Shown here: in pieces, positions 9,561 through 17,808 of the stretch | How the letters are laid out: each line of letters starts with the position of its first letter | How positions within the stretch are numbered: position 1 is the stretch's first letter | Origin: Lachnospiraceae bacterium | GTDB lineage: Bacteria > Bacillota > Clostridia > Lachnospirales > Lachnospiraceae | Length of the DNA: 38,494 nucleotides | Assembly: GCA_017431345.1 (NCBI GenBank) | Contig: JAFRLH010000050.1 | Location: 1-38,494 of the forward strand | Direction of reading: 5' to 3' | Notes under the pieces: generated by a model | The model's database searches: none | What the model saw: only the letters and a program-made list of their open reading frames with translations | Told to the model about the DNA's origin: nothing | Made by a program: the position numbers and the translations under genes

Positions 9561-10924
9561 AGCTTTGGGGCGGACGGTTTAAAGGAAATACGGATGAACT
9601 TGCATTCTCCTTCAACGAATCGCTCTCCTTTGACAGGAGACTGTACAGAGAGGATATAGAGGGAAGCCTCGCGCATGTAAAAATGCTGGCAAAACAGGGG
9701 ATCCTGACGGAAGAGGAGAGAGACCGGATCGCGGACGGCCTTGTGTCGATCCGGGAAAGACTGGATTCCGGGGCGCTGCAGTTCGATGGGTCCCAGGAGG
9801 ATATCCACAGTTTTATAGAAGGAACGCTGACGGCGGAGATCGGCGAAGCCGGCAAGAAGCTCCATACCGGCCGCAGCCGGAATGACCAGGTCGCCGTGGA
9901 CATGAAACTTTATACCCGGAGGGAGACCGACGAGATCATCACGCTTACGACGAATCTGATCGATGTGATCCGTGCGCTGATGCAGGAGCATAAGGAAACT
10001 TATATGCCCGGCTTTACGCATCTGCAGAAAGCCCAGCCGGTCACGCTGGCACATCATCTCGGCGCTTATGAAGCGATGCTGCTGCGCGATGTCAGCAGAC
10101 TTACCGATACCAGAAAACGCATGAACGAGTGCCCGCTGGGAGCGGGAGCGCTCGCAGGCACCACTTATGACCTGGACAGAGAGTATACGGCTGCGCTTCT
10201 CGGGTTTGACAAAGCGACGGAGAACAGCATGGATTCCGTGTCTGACAGGGATTATATTATTGAACTGCTTTCGGATCTCTCGATCCTGATGATGCATCTT
10301 TCCAGATTCTCAGAGGAGATCATCCTGTGGAATTCGAATGAATACGGTTTCATCGAGCTCGACGACGCCTATTCGACCGGCAGTTCCATCATGCCGCAGA
10401 AAAAGAACCCGGATATTGCCGAGCTTGTCCGCGGAAAGACCGGCAGGATCTACGGGCATCTCATGCAGATCCTGACTACGATGAAAGGACTGCCGCTCGC
10501 TTACAACAAGGATATGCAGGAGGACAAGGAAGGCGCGTTTGACGCAATCGACAATGTGAAGCCCGCCCTGATCCTGTTCGCCGGCATGCTGTCCACGATG
10601 AGAGTAAATAAAGACGCCATGGCGAAGAGCGCTATGAACGGCTTTACCAATGCAACAGATGCCGCTGATTATCTGGTCAATCACGGAATTCCGTTCCGGG
10701 ACGCCCACGGGATCATCGGCGGACTGGTACTCACCTGTATTGAAAGAGGATGCTCGCTGCTCGATCTTTCCATGGAAGACTACAAGTCAGCATGCAGTGC
10801 ATTTGAGGAAGATATCTATGATGCGATCTCGCTTAAGACCTGTGTGAGCAAAAGGCTTACAAAAGGCGCGCCCGGAGAACTGATCGGGCGGCTGAAGCAG
10901 ACGGAAAGCGGAGGGGAAGGATAA
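9557..10924 (+). CDS. argH: Argininosuccinate lyase
   Basis: A 455-aa enzyme that splits argininosuccinate into arginine and fumarate, the last step of arginine synthesis. It opens with KLWGGRF, carries [15 protein letters not shown] in the middle and the fumarase/lyase superfamily signature [12 protein letters not shown] at 275-286, whose flexible loop holds the catalytic serine. Length is normal. GAGGAGGA directly upstream lies inside the end of the YfhO gene and the two overlap by 4 nt. The stop codon overlaps the next start by one base (TAATG at 10922-10926). No argG or other arginine gene is visible, so argH is separated from its pathway and embedded in an envelope-related run. Confidence 0.97.
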   Translation: MKLWGGRFKGNTDELAFSFNESLSFDRRLYREDIEGSLAHVKMLAKQGILTEEERDRIADGLVSIRERLDSGALQFDGSQEDIHSFIEGTLTAEIGEAGKKLHTGRSRNDQVAVDMKLYTRRETDEIITLTTNLIDVIRALMQEHKETYMPGFTHLQKAQPVTLAHHLGAYEAMLLRDVSRLTDTRKRMNECPLGAGALAGTTYDLDREYTAALLGFDKATENSMDSVSDRDYIIELLSDLSILMMHLSRFSEEIILWNSNEYGFIELDDAYSTGSSIMPQKKNPDIAELVRGKTGRIYGHLMQILTTMKGLPLAYNKDMQEDKEGAFDAIDNVKPALILFAGMLSTMRVNKDAMAKSAMNGFTNATDAADYLVNHGIPFRDAHGIIGGLVLTCIERGCSLLDLSMEDYKSACSAFEEDIYDAISLKTCVSKRLTKGAPGELIGRLKQTESGGEG

Positions 10925-12033
10925 TGAAAAGAGCGGGGAAACGCTGTTTTTCCGGCTGTATGACCGCAGTCCTGCTGATCCTTATTTTTATGCAGGCTGT
11001 GCCGGTGCTTGCTGCTGAATCGCTCAGCAAAACAAAGCTTGTTCTTGCGGTAGGAAAGAAATACGATCTTGATGCTGATGGAGCAGCGGGAACGGTCGTC
11101 TGGTCGTCTTCCAATGAAAAGACGGCAGCGGTATCGGAAGCGGGAACGATCACTGCGCTTGCAGCGGGAAAGACTGTAATTTACGCAAAGACCGGAGAAA
11201 ATACACTGAAATGCAAAGTAACGGTCAGAAAGCCGGTAAAATCCGATAAAACGCTGAAAAAGAAATCCGGCAAGTGGAAAAAGCAGTACGGTGCAAAATA
11301 CTATCTGCTGAAGGACGGCTCCATGGCAGTCGGGGCCCGTCGTATCGGAGGGCAGTATTATGTGTTTGACGCCAACGGCGGGCTGCTGCAGCCGAAAAAG
11401 AATGCGATCGTGAAATCCGGCAGCCGCAGATACTATGTGACGCCCGAAGGAAAGGCAATCTCCGGGTGGAACATCATCAAAAAGAAGCTGTACAAGACAA
11501 CCAAACGAGGAAAGATCCTGACGGATAAAACGGTCGACGGGATCACGCTTACAAAAAACGGCAGCGCGAAGGACAGCACCAGCACTGTCTGGAAGAAAAA
11601 ATTCATAAAGACCGTAAACGCGATCACGAATGCGAAGATGACCAAGAGAGAGAAGCTGCGTGCCTGCTGGAATTATCTGGTCAGTCACAGGCATTTCAGA
11701 TATGCGCTCAAGTATCCGAAGCTTTCCGAAAAAGACTGGCAGAAGAAAACAGCTTATAATATGCTGGTCACAGGATCAGGGAACTGCTACAGCTTCGCCT
11801 GTGCCTTTGCGGCTATGGCAAACACGGTGGGATATAAATCCTATGTGGTCTGCGGAAGAGTATCCGGATCGAGAGACCACGCCAGAGACGGCCTTACCAG
11901 ACATGCGTGGGTCCGGATCAGCGGCCTGAATTATGATCCGGAAGGACAGTTCGCCGGATGGTACAGGGGATGCTACGGCGCATCCGGCTACCGGATCCGG
12001 CATACTGTGCAGAGGACCGTTAAATTCTGGTAA
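10924..12033 (+). CDS. Exported protein with Big2 Ig-like domain, repeats and transglutaminase-like domain
   Basis: A 369-aa exported protein. Residues 1-30 form a signal peptide with likely cleavage after VLA. A bacterial Ig-like (Big2) domain covers about 33-100, recognisable from VVWSSSNEKTAAVSEAGTIT. Lys/Tyr-rich repeats resembling wall- or glucan-binding modules span about 110-200. The C-terminal half is transglutaminase-like with an ordered triad: Cys288 (GSGNCYSFACA), His327 (RHAW) and Asp338 (NYDPEG). Such domains may cross-link, hydrolyse or bind peptides; the reaction is unknown. The ATG overlaps the argH stop by one base, so it is probably co-translated with argH. It is the only paralogue here with an Ig-like domain; the other three triad proteins lie 1.6-6 kb downstream, beyond serS. 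Domain calls are from motif recognition. Confidence 0.82.
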   Translation: MKRAGKRCFSGCMTAVLLILIFMQAVPVLAAESLSKTKLVLAVGKKYDLDADGAAGTVVWSSSNEKTAAVSEAGTITALAAGKTVIYAKTGENTLKCKVTVRKPVKSDKTLKKKSGKWKKQYGAKYYLLKDGSMAVGARRIGGQYYVFDANGGLLQPKKNAIVKSGSRRYYVTPEGKAISGWNIIKKKLYKTTKRGKILTDKTVDGITLTKNGSAKDSTSTVWKKKFIKTVNAITNAKMTKREKLRACWNYLVSHRHFRYALKYPKLSEKDWQKKTAYNMLVTGSGNCYSFACAFAAMANTVGYKSYVVCGRVSGSRDHARDGLTRHAWVRISGLNYDPEGQFAGWYRGCYGASGYRIRHTVQRTVKFW

Positions 12034-12065
12034 GAATACACCCGACCACAGTCAGCCGGGTATCC

Positions 12066-12094
12066 TTGCATATCAGGCTTTTGTGTGATATGGT
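12066..12094 (+). promoter_or_regulatory. Candidate extended -10 promoter for serS
   Basis: TTGCAT (12066-12071) lies 17 nt before TATGGT (12089-12094), which is preceded by TGA, an extended -10 (TGN) motif. The -35 match is weak (3/6). The 121-nt gap also holds a weak ATGCC/GGCAT hairpin but no T-box motif and no clear terminator for the gene before it. Confidence 0.4.
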
Positions 12095-12154
12095 TTTGTA
12101 AACCGATGCCCTGACCGGCATGACGCAATATAGAAAAGAGACGAAGGAGAAATC

Positions 12155-13444
12155 ATGTTAGACATTAAATTTGTCCGGGAAAATCCCGAACTCGTAAAAG
12201 AGAATATCCGGAAAAAATTCCAGGATGCCAAGCTTCCGCTTGTCGATGAAGTCATCGCACTGGACCGCGAGAACCGTGACATCAAAGGGGAAGTAGAGGC
12301 GTTAAGAGCGAACCGCAATAAGCTCAGCAAGCAGATCGGCGGTCTTATGAAGCAGGGAAAGAAGGACGAAGCCGAGGCTGTCAAGGCGCAGATCGCGAAG
12401 GATGCCGACAGGATCGATGCACTTTCCGCGAGGGAAAAGGAAGTAGAGGAAGAGATCAAACAGAGAATGATGCGTATTCCGCAGATGATCGATCCTTCCG
12501 TACCGATCGGCAAGGATGACTCCGAAAACGTGGAAGTAAAGCGTTACGGCGAGCCTGTCGTTCCGGAATATCCGATTCCCTATCACACAGAGATCATGGA
12601 AACCTTCCATGGCATCGATCTGGATGCTGCAAGAAGCGTTGCCGGAAACGGTTTCTATTATCTGATGGGAGATATCGCAAGGCTTCATTCTGCTGTTCTT
12701 GCCTATGCAAGGGATTTCATGATCGAACGCGGTTTCACCTATTGCGTACCGCCGTTCATGATCCGTTCGGATGTTGTGACGGGCGTCATGAGCTTTGCCG
12801 AGATGGACGCCATGATGTACAAGATCGAGGGAGAGGATCTCTATCTGATCGGCACCAGCGAACATTCCATGATCGGAAAATTCATCGATACGATGCACAG
12901 GGAGGAAGACCTTCCCTATACGCTCACGAGCTATTCTCCCTGCTTCCGCAAGGAAAAAGGCGCGCACGGCATCGAGGAGAGAGGTGTATACCGTATCCAC
13001 CAGTTCGAAAAGCAGGAAATGATCGTTGTCTGCAAGCCGGAGGAATCCCCTTACTGGTTCGACCAGCTCTGGCAGAATACGGTCGATCTGTTCCGTTCCA
13101 TGGATATCCCGGTGCGCACGCTGGAGTGCTGTTCCGGAGATCTGGCGGATCTGAAGGTAAAATCCGTAGACGTGGAAGCATGGTCTCCCCGTCAGCAGAA
13201 ATACTTCGAGGTCGGCAGCTGCTCGAATCTCGGAGATGCACAGGCAAGGCGGCTCCGCATCCGCGTAACGTCTCCGGAAGGCAGAAAATATTTTGCGCAT
13301 ACGCTGAACAATACTGTGGTCGCACCGCCCAGAATGCTGATCGCATTCCTGGAGAATCATCTGCAGGAAGACGGTTCCGTGACCATTCCCGAAGTCCTTC
13401 GTCCTTACATGGGCGGAAAGAGCGAACTCAGACCCGCGAAATAA
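12155..13444 (+). CDS. serS: Seryl-tRNA synthetase
   Basis: A 429-aa class II aminoacyl-tRNA synthetase that charges tRNA-Ser. The N-terminal tRNA-binding arm (about 27-100) is an antiparallel coiled coil rich in Lys/Glu, and the class II catalytic core follows. Motif 2 is visible as SPCFRKEKGAHG with RIHQFEKQEM after it. The motif 3 region contains NNTVVAPPRMLIAFLENH near the C-terminus. Length is typical for the family. ATG 12155 is preceded by GAAGGAGA. It stands as its own unit: a possible promoter at 12066 and a strong terminator at 13469-13495. No T-box leader was found, although clostridial serS genes often have one. Confidence 0.97.
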   Translation: MLDIKFVRENPELVKENIRKKFQDAKLPLVDEVIALDRENRDIKGEVEALRANRNKLSKQIGGLMKQGKKDEAEAVKAQIAKDADRIDALSAREKEVEEEIKQRMMRIPQMIDPSVPIGKDDSENVEVKRYGEPVVPEYPIPYHTEIMETFHGIDLDAARSVAGNGFYYLMGDIARLHSAVLAYARDFMIERGFTYCVPPFMIRSDVVTGVMSFAEMDAMMYKIEGEDLYLIGTSEHSMIGKFIDTMHREEDLPYTLTSYSPCFRKEKGAHGIEERGVYRIHQFEKQEMIVVCKPEESPYWFDQLWQNTVDLFRSMDIPVRTLECCSGDLADLKVKSVDVEAWSPRQQKYFEVGSCSNLGDAQARRLRIRVTSPEGRKYFAHTLNNTVVAPPRMLIAFLENHLQEDGSVTIPEVLRPYMGGKSELRPAK

Positions 13445-13468
13445 TAAAGATCATTCATACCGATACCA

Positions 13469-13495
13469 GGGACAGCCGGCAGGCTGTCCTTTTTT
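13469..13495 (+). terminator. Rho-independent terminator of serS
   Basis: A perfect 8-bp GC-rich stem, GGACAGCC (13470-13477) with GGCTGTCC (13482-13489), a 4-nt loop and a run of six T. It separates serS from the exported-protein operon. Confidence 0.93.
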
Positions 13496-13551
13496 GTCCT
13501 GCAGGCCGGGAAGGGGCGTGACAAATCTTCAGACACCGCATCCCGAATTTC

Positions 13552-13580
13552 TTGACACTTTACGGGACGGATTGTAAAAT
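13552..13580 (+). promoter_or_regulatory. Near-consensus promoter of the exported repeat-protein operon
   Basis: TTGACA (13552-13557), a 17-nt spacer and TAAAAT (13575-13580) match the sigma-A consensus at 6/6 and 5/6. A start near 13587 leaves a leader of about 52 nt before ATG 13639. The -35 TTG is in frame with the gene and can be mistaken for its start. This promoter probably serves the genes up to the terminator at 17809. Confidence 0.88.
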
Positions 13581-13638
13581 GAAAACTGCGGATTTCTGCG
13601 GGGATACTCCGTCGATCAGTACAGGAGGAGCTGGGACA

Positions 13639-14532
13639 ATGGGAAAGGCTATCAGGACGGGCTGTGTTTTGCTTATTCTCGCATGCATGATTTCCTGCCG
13701 GACCGGGCGGATCTATGCGTCCGGCGGTACTGCTGCGGAATCGGGCGTTTCTGAAGAAACGGCAGACAGCCGGGGCAGTCAGGAAGAAGGAAAGAAGAAT
13801 TGCTGGATCAAAGAGAACGGCAGGATCTACCGGATCGGGGAGAACGGAAAACGATACACAAAGACAGGGTTCCGGAAGATCGAAGGAAAAAAATATTATT
13901 TTAAGAAGGACCATTCCGCTGCCGTCGGCTATACGAAGATAAAAAAGAAGTATTATCTGTTCAGCAAAAAAGGCGTTCTTGTCACAAAAGACAGGAAAGT
14001 AGATGGCGTAAAGTATTACATCAAGGATAAAAAAACGGTAGAAGCATACAAATCCGGCGGGAAATATTATTATCCTTCCGGGAAGAAAATGTCGAAGCTG
14101 GACGCGTATGATTATGATACCTATCAGACTGCCAGAAAGATCGCTGCTGATATTACGACCCGGAAGATGAGCAAAGCCCAGAAACTGAAGAAGGTCTTCA
14201 AGTGGGTCATGAAGAAATCCTACATTACGAAAAGAAAATTTACCACAAAGCCCGGATGGATCCCGCTTTACGCAAATGACCATTTCCACGGAAAGGGCAG
14301 TACGTGCCAGGGAGACGCGGCGGCGTTTGCCTATCTTGCAAAGGCTGTAGGATACAAGAAAGTCTATGTCTGCATGGATTCGCCCAGACCCGGAGGGCAT
14401 GCATGGACAGAGATCGACGGAAAAGCTTATGATCCTCTTTTTGCACAGAACAGAGGATTCTACAAACATTACGCAATAGAATACGGAAAGGTGTTCAGAC
14501 TGAGACCGAAAGTACATATCAGGATATCCTGA
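13639..14532 (+). CDS. Exported repeat protein with transglutaminase-like domain
   Basis: A 297-aa exported protein. ATG 13639 has GGAGGAG at 13624-13630; the longer frame back to 13552 is rejected because it begins in the promoter. The signal sequence is hydrophobic at about 8-20 and probably cleaved near IYA at 25-27. Residues about 55-155 hold four to five degenerate units of the type GFRKIEGKKYYF. The C-terminal domain is transglutaminase-like with Cys223 (STCQGDAAAF), His254 (GGHAWTEIDG) and Asp265 (YDPLF), His and Asp being 11 apart. The protein is strongly basic. It is the first of five co-directional small exported genes. Substrate and reaction are unknown; wall association is inferred from the repeats. 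Confidence 0.82.
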   Translation: MGKAIRTGCVLLILACMISCRTGRIYASGGTAAESGVSEETADSRGSQEEGKKNCWIKENGRIYRIGENGKRYTKTGFRKIEGKKYYFKKDHSAAVGYTKIKKKYYLFSKKGVLVTKDRKVDGVKYYIKDKKTVEAYKSGGKYYYPSGKKMSKLDAYDYDTYQTARKIAADITTRKMSKAQKLKKVFKWVMKKSYITKRKFTTKPGWIPLYANDHFHGKGSTCQGDAAAFAYLAKAVGYKKVYVCMDSPRPGGHAWTEIDGKAYDPLFAQNRGFYKHYAIEYGKVFRLRPKVHIRIS

Positions 14533-14576
14533 CAATCTGACAACAGGATCTTACTATTGAGCGGAGGAGACTTTTC

Positions 14577-15506
14577 ATGAAAAAAGCTGCCGGAATACTT
14601 ATCACGATTGCTGCCGTACTTCTGATGGCCGTTTCAGCCGGCCCCGTATTTGCTGCCGAAACGGAAACGAATGTTTCTTCGGAGACCCCGGCGTATAAAA
14701 ACGAATGGGTAAAGAAGGGCGGCAAATACTATTACTATCAGAATAACGGTGAGAAGTACACGCAGACCGGTTTTAAAAAGATCGACGGCGAATATTACTA
14801 TTTTACCGGGGACGGATCGAGGATCAATAAGAAAGGCTTTCGGAAGATCGACGGGAAATATTATTATTTTCAGAAGAACGGGAAGGTCTATAAAAAAGCA
14901 GGGCTCAAAAAGATCAAAGGCGCGGTCTACTGCTTTACGAAGAAGCGGTATGTCGTTGCAGGTGCTGCCAAAAAGACGAAAGGCGTTCTCCATGTCTACG
15001 GCAAGACCGGGAAGATGCTGAAGAAAAAGCGCCTGTATACGCTGAACGGAAAATACTACCGGATCGACAGCAAAGGCAAGGCGGAAAAACTTTCGAAAGT
15101 GCAGGCTGAAGCCAGCAGGCTCACATGGGTGTTCATCAATAAATACACCAACAAAGGAGACAGCAATGCTGTCAAGTTCCGCAAGTGCTTCAACCGCATG
15201 GAATGCGCTAATTACAGACCCGGATACATAAGGCGAAGCGAGACGGACGGAAAAGACTGGCCGTATAAGATCGTGGTCAAAGTGCTCCGCAATAACAACC
15301 GTTGGACGCACAACTGCTACGGATTTGCGTGCACCATTGCATCCCTGGCAAGAGAACTCGGCTATAAACCGTATGTGTGCGTCCTGCAGCAGGATCACGC
15401 GGTCGTGCAGATCAACGGAAAGTATTATGACAATATGGGTGCAAGATTCGGCGCTTCAAGTCCTGCGATCAAAGGCTTTAAGATCCACAAGAAATATAAA
15501 TTCTGA
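14577..15506 (+). CDS. Exported YYF-repeat protein with transglutaminase-like domain
   Basis: A 309-aa exported protein. The signal peptide ends near VFA (24-26). About six tandem units of roughly 20-22 residues follow at 38-178; the best conserved read GFKKIDGEYYYF and GFRKIDGKYYYF, like glucan/wall-binding repeats but very Lys-rich and lacking the usual Trp. The C-terminal domain carries Cys247 (HNCYGFACTIASLA), His274 (QQDHAVVQING) and Asp285 (YYDNMG), again 11 residues between His and Asp. The typical HAW is HAV here. GGAGGAG precedes the ATG. A 44-nt gap separates it from the gene before, and only 12 nt from the gene after. It is a paralogue of its neighbours; function is unknown. Confidence 0.82.
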   Translation: MKKAAGILITIAAVLLMAVSAGPVFAAETETNVSSETPAYKNEWVKKGGKYYYYQNNGEKYTQTGFKKIDGEYYYFTGDGSRINKKGFRKIDGKYYYFQKNGKVYKKAGLKKIKGAVYCFTKKRYVVAGAAKKTKGVLHVYGKTGKMLKKKRLYTLNGKYYRIDSKGKAEKLSKVQAEASRLTWVFINKYTNKGDSNAVKFRKCFNRMECANYRPGYIRRSETDGKDWPYKIVVKVLRNNNRWTHNCYGFACTIASLARELGYKPYVCVLQQDHAVVQINGKYYDNMGARFGASSPAIKGFKIHKKYKF

Positions 15507-15518
15507 GGAGAGAAGAAT

Positions 15519-16298
15519 ATGAAGAACAAGCTTTTTATGCTGCTCATCATCGCGGTGCTGACCGCCTGTGCAGTTCCTGCAAAAGCCGTGAAAGAAAATG
15601 AAATGCCGGGCGCAGCATCTGCAGAAACAAAAGAAGGCTGGGATGACGGTCAGTACTATCTCAACGGGGAAAAACTGACTTCTGTCCTTCAGAAGATCGA
15701 CGGGAAATATTACTATTTCGAAAGTGACGGCAAGGCAGCGGTCAATAAGCTGAAGACTGTCAAGGGAAAGAAGTATTATTTCGGCAAGGATGGCGCTGCT
15801 GTTACAGAGCAGTTCAAAAAAGTGAAGGACGGGAAAAAGAAATATACTTTCTATTTCGGAAAGACCGGTGCAGCCTATACGGCCAAAAAAGATAAATACG
15901 CCATAACAATGAAGCCTTTTAAGATCGGCAAAAAGACATATGGTTTTGATGAGAAAGCGCATATGGTCACGGGACTCTGGGTAGTGAACGGCGCAAAAAA
16001 GGATAAAGTATATTCTTTTAAGAAGAAGACCGGCGTCTGCAATACGAAGGTCTCGAAGAAACTCACAAAACTCGCAAAGGCAGGCAAAAAATCCAAGACC
16101 ATGTACAAGGATGTGCTGAAGAAGTTCGGAAAGCCGAAAAAGATCCGCAAGTCGGACGGCTGCAACGCCTTTGCCGGCGGTAAGGAAAAGGATTACAAGG
16201 ACTACAACTTCCGGTATCCGCACCTGGAGGTCAGTATTTCCCAGTATACCAAAACCGGGGTTTACCGTATGAACGGCGTTTATACCTATGACGAGTAA
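15519..16298 (+). CDS. Exported YYF-repeat protein without the transglutaminase triad
   Basis: A 259-aa exported protein with the same repeat type as its neighbours. The N-terminus contains LTAC ending at Cys17, which fits a lipobox, but signal peptidase I cleavage after AKA is also possible. Repeat units of the KIDGKYYYF kind span about 45-165. The remaining 90 residues lack the Cys-His-Asp order. They contain DVLKKFGKPKKI and DGCNAF, loosely recalling the small BLIP/SmpA-type alpha-beta fold in which a G-K/E-P turn follows a helix; this is only a resemblance. GAGGAGAGAAG precedes the ATG. It lies between two triad-bearing paralogues, 12 and 11 nt away, so a partner, inhibitor or adaptor role is conceivable but unproven. 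Confidence 0.75.
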   Translation: MKNKLFMLLIIAVLTACAVPAKAVKENEMPGAASAETKEGWDDGQYYLNGEKLTSVLQKIDGKYYYFESDGKAAVNKLKTVKGKKYYFGKDGAAVTEQFKKVKDGKKKYTFYFGKTGAAYTAKKDKYAITMKPFKIGKKTYGFDEKAHMVTGLWVVNGAKKDKVYSFKKKTGVCNTKVSKKLTKLAKAGKKSKTMYKDVLKKFGKPKKIRKSDGCNAFAGGKEKDYKDYNFRYPHLEVSISQYTKTGVYRMNGVYTYDE

Positions 16299-16309
16299 AG
16301 GAGAGGACT

Positions 16310-17089
16310 ATGAAAAAAAGACTGACAGCGCTGCTGCTTGCGTTCTGCATGGCATTTTCCTTTGCGCCGGCTGCTTTTGCCAGTGACGGTGCGGACAGCA
16401 CGGCGGAAGAAACAAAAGAAGGCTGGGACGGTGATTCGTATTTTGTTGACGGGACCGCCGTAAACGGAATGCAGTCGATCGGCGGAAAAGACTATTATTT
16501 TGTAAAAGATAAAGTCGTGAAGAACCAGATCGTTTACAAAATCGGAAAAAAATATTATTCCATCAGCAAAGACGGCGTCCTGAAAAAATATACGGGCGTT
16601 AAAGAACAGGCGGCGGAAAGGCTGAGGGCGCTGAACAAGAAGAAAGACATTCCGGCACTGGATGCGAAGAAGACGGAAAAACTGTTCAAAAAAGCTTTTC
16701 TGTGGTGCGCCAAATCCTGTGTGAAAGGGAAGTATAAGGGCGTCGCGAAGACCGGCAATTATAAAAAATATGCAGTGGCCGGCTTCAACACACGCAAAGG
16801 GGACTGCAAGACACAGGCGTCCATGCTGGCAGTGATGGCCGGGATCCTCGGCTATAAGAAAGTGAAATTCGTGCACGGGCTCGTTCCCACAACAACCGGA
16901 TTCCGCACGCACGCGTGGATCACCCTTAAGAGCGGGAAAAAGAAATACGTCTGCGATCCCAGTTTTAACACTTCGACGGACGCAAAGAAGCTGAGGAAGA
17001 AAAACAAATATGTCGGGTTCATGTTCCGCTACGGGGATAAGAATACCTACAAATACTATACCGCAAAGAGGAAACTGATCAAAAAATAA
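16310..17089 (+). CDS. Short exported transglutaminase-like protein
   Basis: A 259-aa exported protein with a signal peptide ending near AFA (22-24). Only about two repeat-like units remain, at 39-90 (SIGGKDYYF, KIGKKYYSI), fewer than in its paralogues. The C-terminal domain has Cys166 (KGDCKTQASMLAVMAG), His201 (THAWITLKSG) and Asp216 (VCDPSF). The spacing from His to Asp is 15 rather than 11. The match to classical bacterial transglutaminase-like domains (GDC, HAW, DP) is the clearest of the four. AGGAGAGG precedes the ATG, 11 nt after the previous stop. It is part of the same operon, and a lipoprotein gene follows after 12 nt. Confidence 0.82.
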   Translation: MKKRLTALLLAFCMAFSFAPAAFASDGADSTAEETKEGWDGDSYFVDGTAVNGMQSIGGKDYYFVKDKVVKNQIVYKIGKKYYSISKDGVLKKYTGVKEQAAERLRALNKKKDIPALDAKKTEKLFKKAFLWCAKSCVKGKYKGVAKTGNYKKYAVAGFNTRKGDCKTQASMLAVMAGILGYKKVKFVHGLVPTTTGFRTHAWITLKSGKKKYVCDPSFNTSTDAKKLRKKNKYVGFMFRYGDKNTYKYYTAKRKLIKK

Positions 17090-17101
17090 AGGAAATTGAA
17101 A

Positions 17102-17779
17102 ATGAAAAAGACAAAAAACCTGATCATAGCAGTGCTGGCTCTCTCCCTGGTACTGGGAGGGTGCGGCGGCAGCGCAAATTCTGCACCGGAGACAACAGCG
17201 GCACAGACAACGGAAGCGGCTGTGACGGAAGCGCAGACGGAAGCAGCAGAGACAACAGCCGCAGCAGAAACGGAAGCTTCCTCTGAAGCGGAAACGGCAG
17301 CGGAGACGGAAACCGCAGCAGCAGAAACTGCGGCAGAAACAGAAACTGCCGCTGAGACCATGACGGAAGAATCAGCAGCAGAGGAAACAACAGTTCCTGC
17401 GGAAACAACGGCTGCTGCCGGCAAGACCATGTATTCCACATGGGGACTTGCCATGAGAAAGGACGCCAGCAAGGATTCTGAGAAAGTGGGCTCCATCCCG
17501 GTCAATTCCGAGCTTACCGTTTTTGATGCAAGCGGAGAATATTTTGAAGTCGAGTTTGACGGTGTGCACGGATATGCACTCGGAAAATATCTGACGGAAG
17601 ACCCCGAAGAAGCCAAAGCTGCTTATGAAGAATCTGTCGCACAGGAAAAGGCGGAAAAGAAGAGTTCCTCAGGGGGATCCTCTTCCAAGAAATCCTCCGG
17701 GAAATCAACCAAGAAGAAATCTTCGGATAAAAAGAAGAAAAAAGACAAGGAATGCCTGACCGGAGGTATCCTTAACTGA
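17102..17779 (+). CDS. SH3b-like lipoprotein with low-complexity linker
   Basis: A 225-aa lipoprotein. ATG 17102 is preferred over an in-frame TTG at 17096, because AAAGGA lies 8 nt before the ATG but only 2 nt before the TTG. The lipobox LGGC places the lipidated cysteine at 21. A long Ala/Thr/Glu linker (about 25-105) reaches across the wall, then an SH3-like domain at about 107-165 contains GLAMRKDASKDSEKVGSI and GYALGKYL. The tail is Ser/Lys-rich and ends KECLTGGILN with one isolated Cys. SH3b domains usually bind wall peptides or glycans. As the last gene of the operon it may anchor or sense on the outer membrane face; this is inference. Confidence 0.82.
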   Translation: MKKTKNLIIAVLALSLVLGGCGGSANSAPETTAAQTTEAAVTEAQTEAAETTAAAETEASSEAETAAETETAAAETAAETETAAETMTEESAAEETTVPAETTAAAGKTMYSTWGLAMRKDASKDSEKVGSIPVNSELTVFDASGEYFEVEFDGVHGYALGKYLTEDPEEAKAAYEESVAQEKAEKKSSSGGSSSKKSSGKSTKKKSSDKKKKKDKECLTGGILN

Positions 17780-17808
17780 TCCTGCAGATCATGATACGGT
17801 AATATACA

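Noticed and set aside
12034-12154. T-box riboswitch before serS, often found in Clostridia
   Set aside because: The gap is only 121 nt and contains no T-box core motif and no terminator with T tract.
14529-14557. Possible internal promoter CTGACA, 17 nt, TACTAT before the gene at 14577
   Set aside because: The predicted transcript start near 14564 would fall within the ribosome binding site, and the -10 matches only 4 of 6. The operon promoter at 13552 explains expression better.
14690-15090. CRISPR-like array suggested by repeated short DNA segments
   Set aside because: The repeats are in-frame coding units of about 60-66 nt with diverged copies and no unique spacers of equal length; they encode tandem protein repeats.
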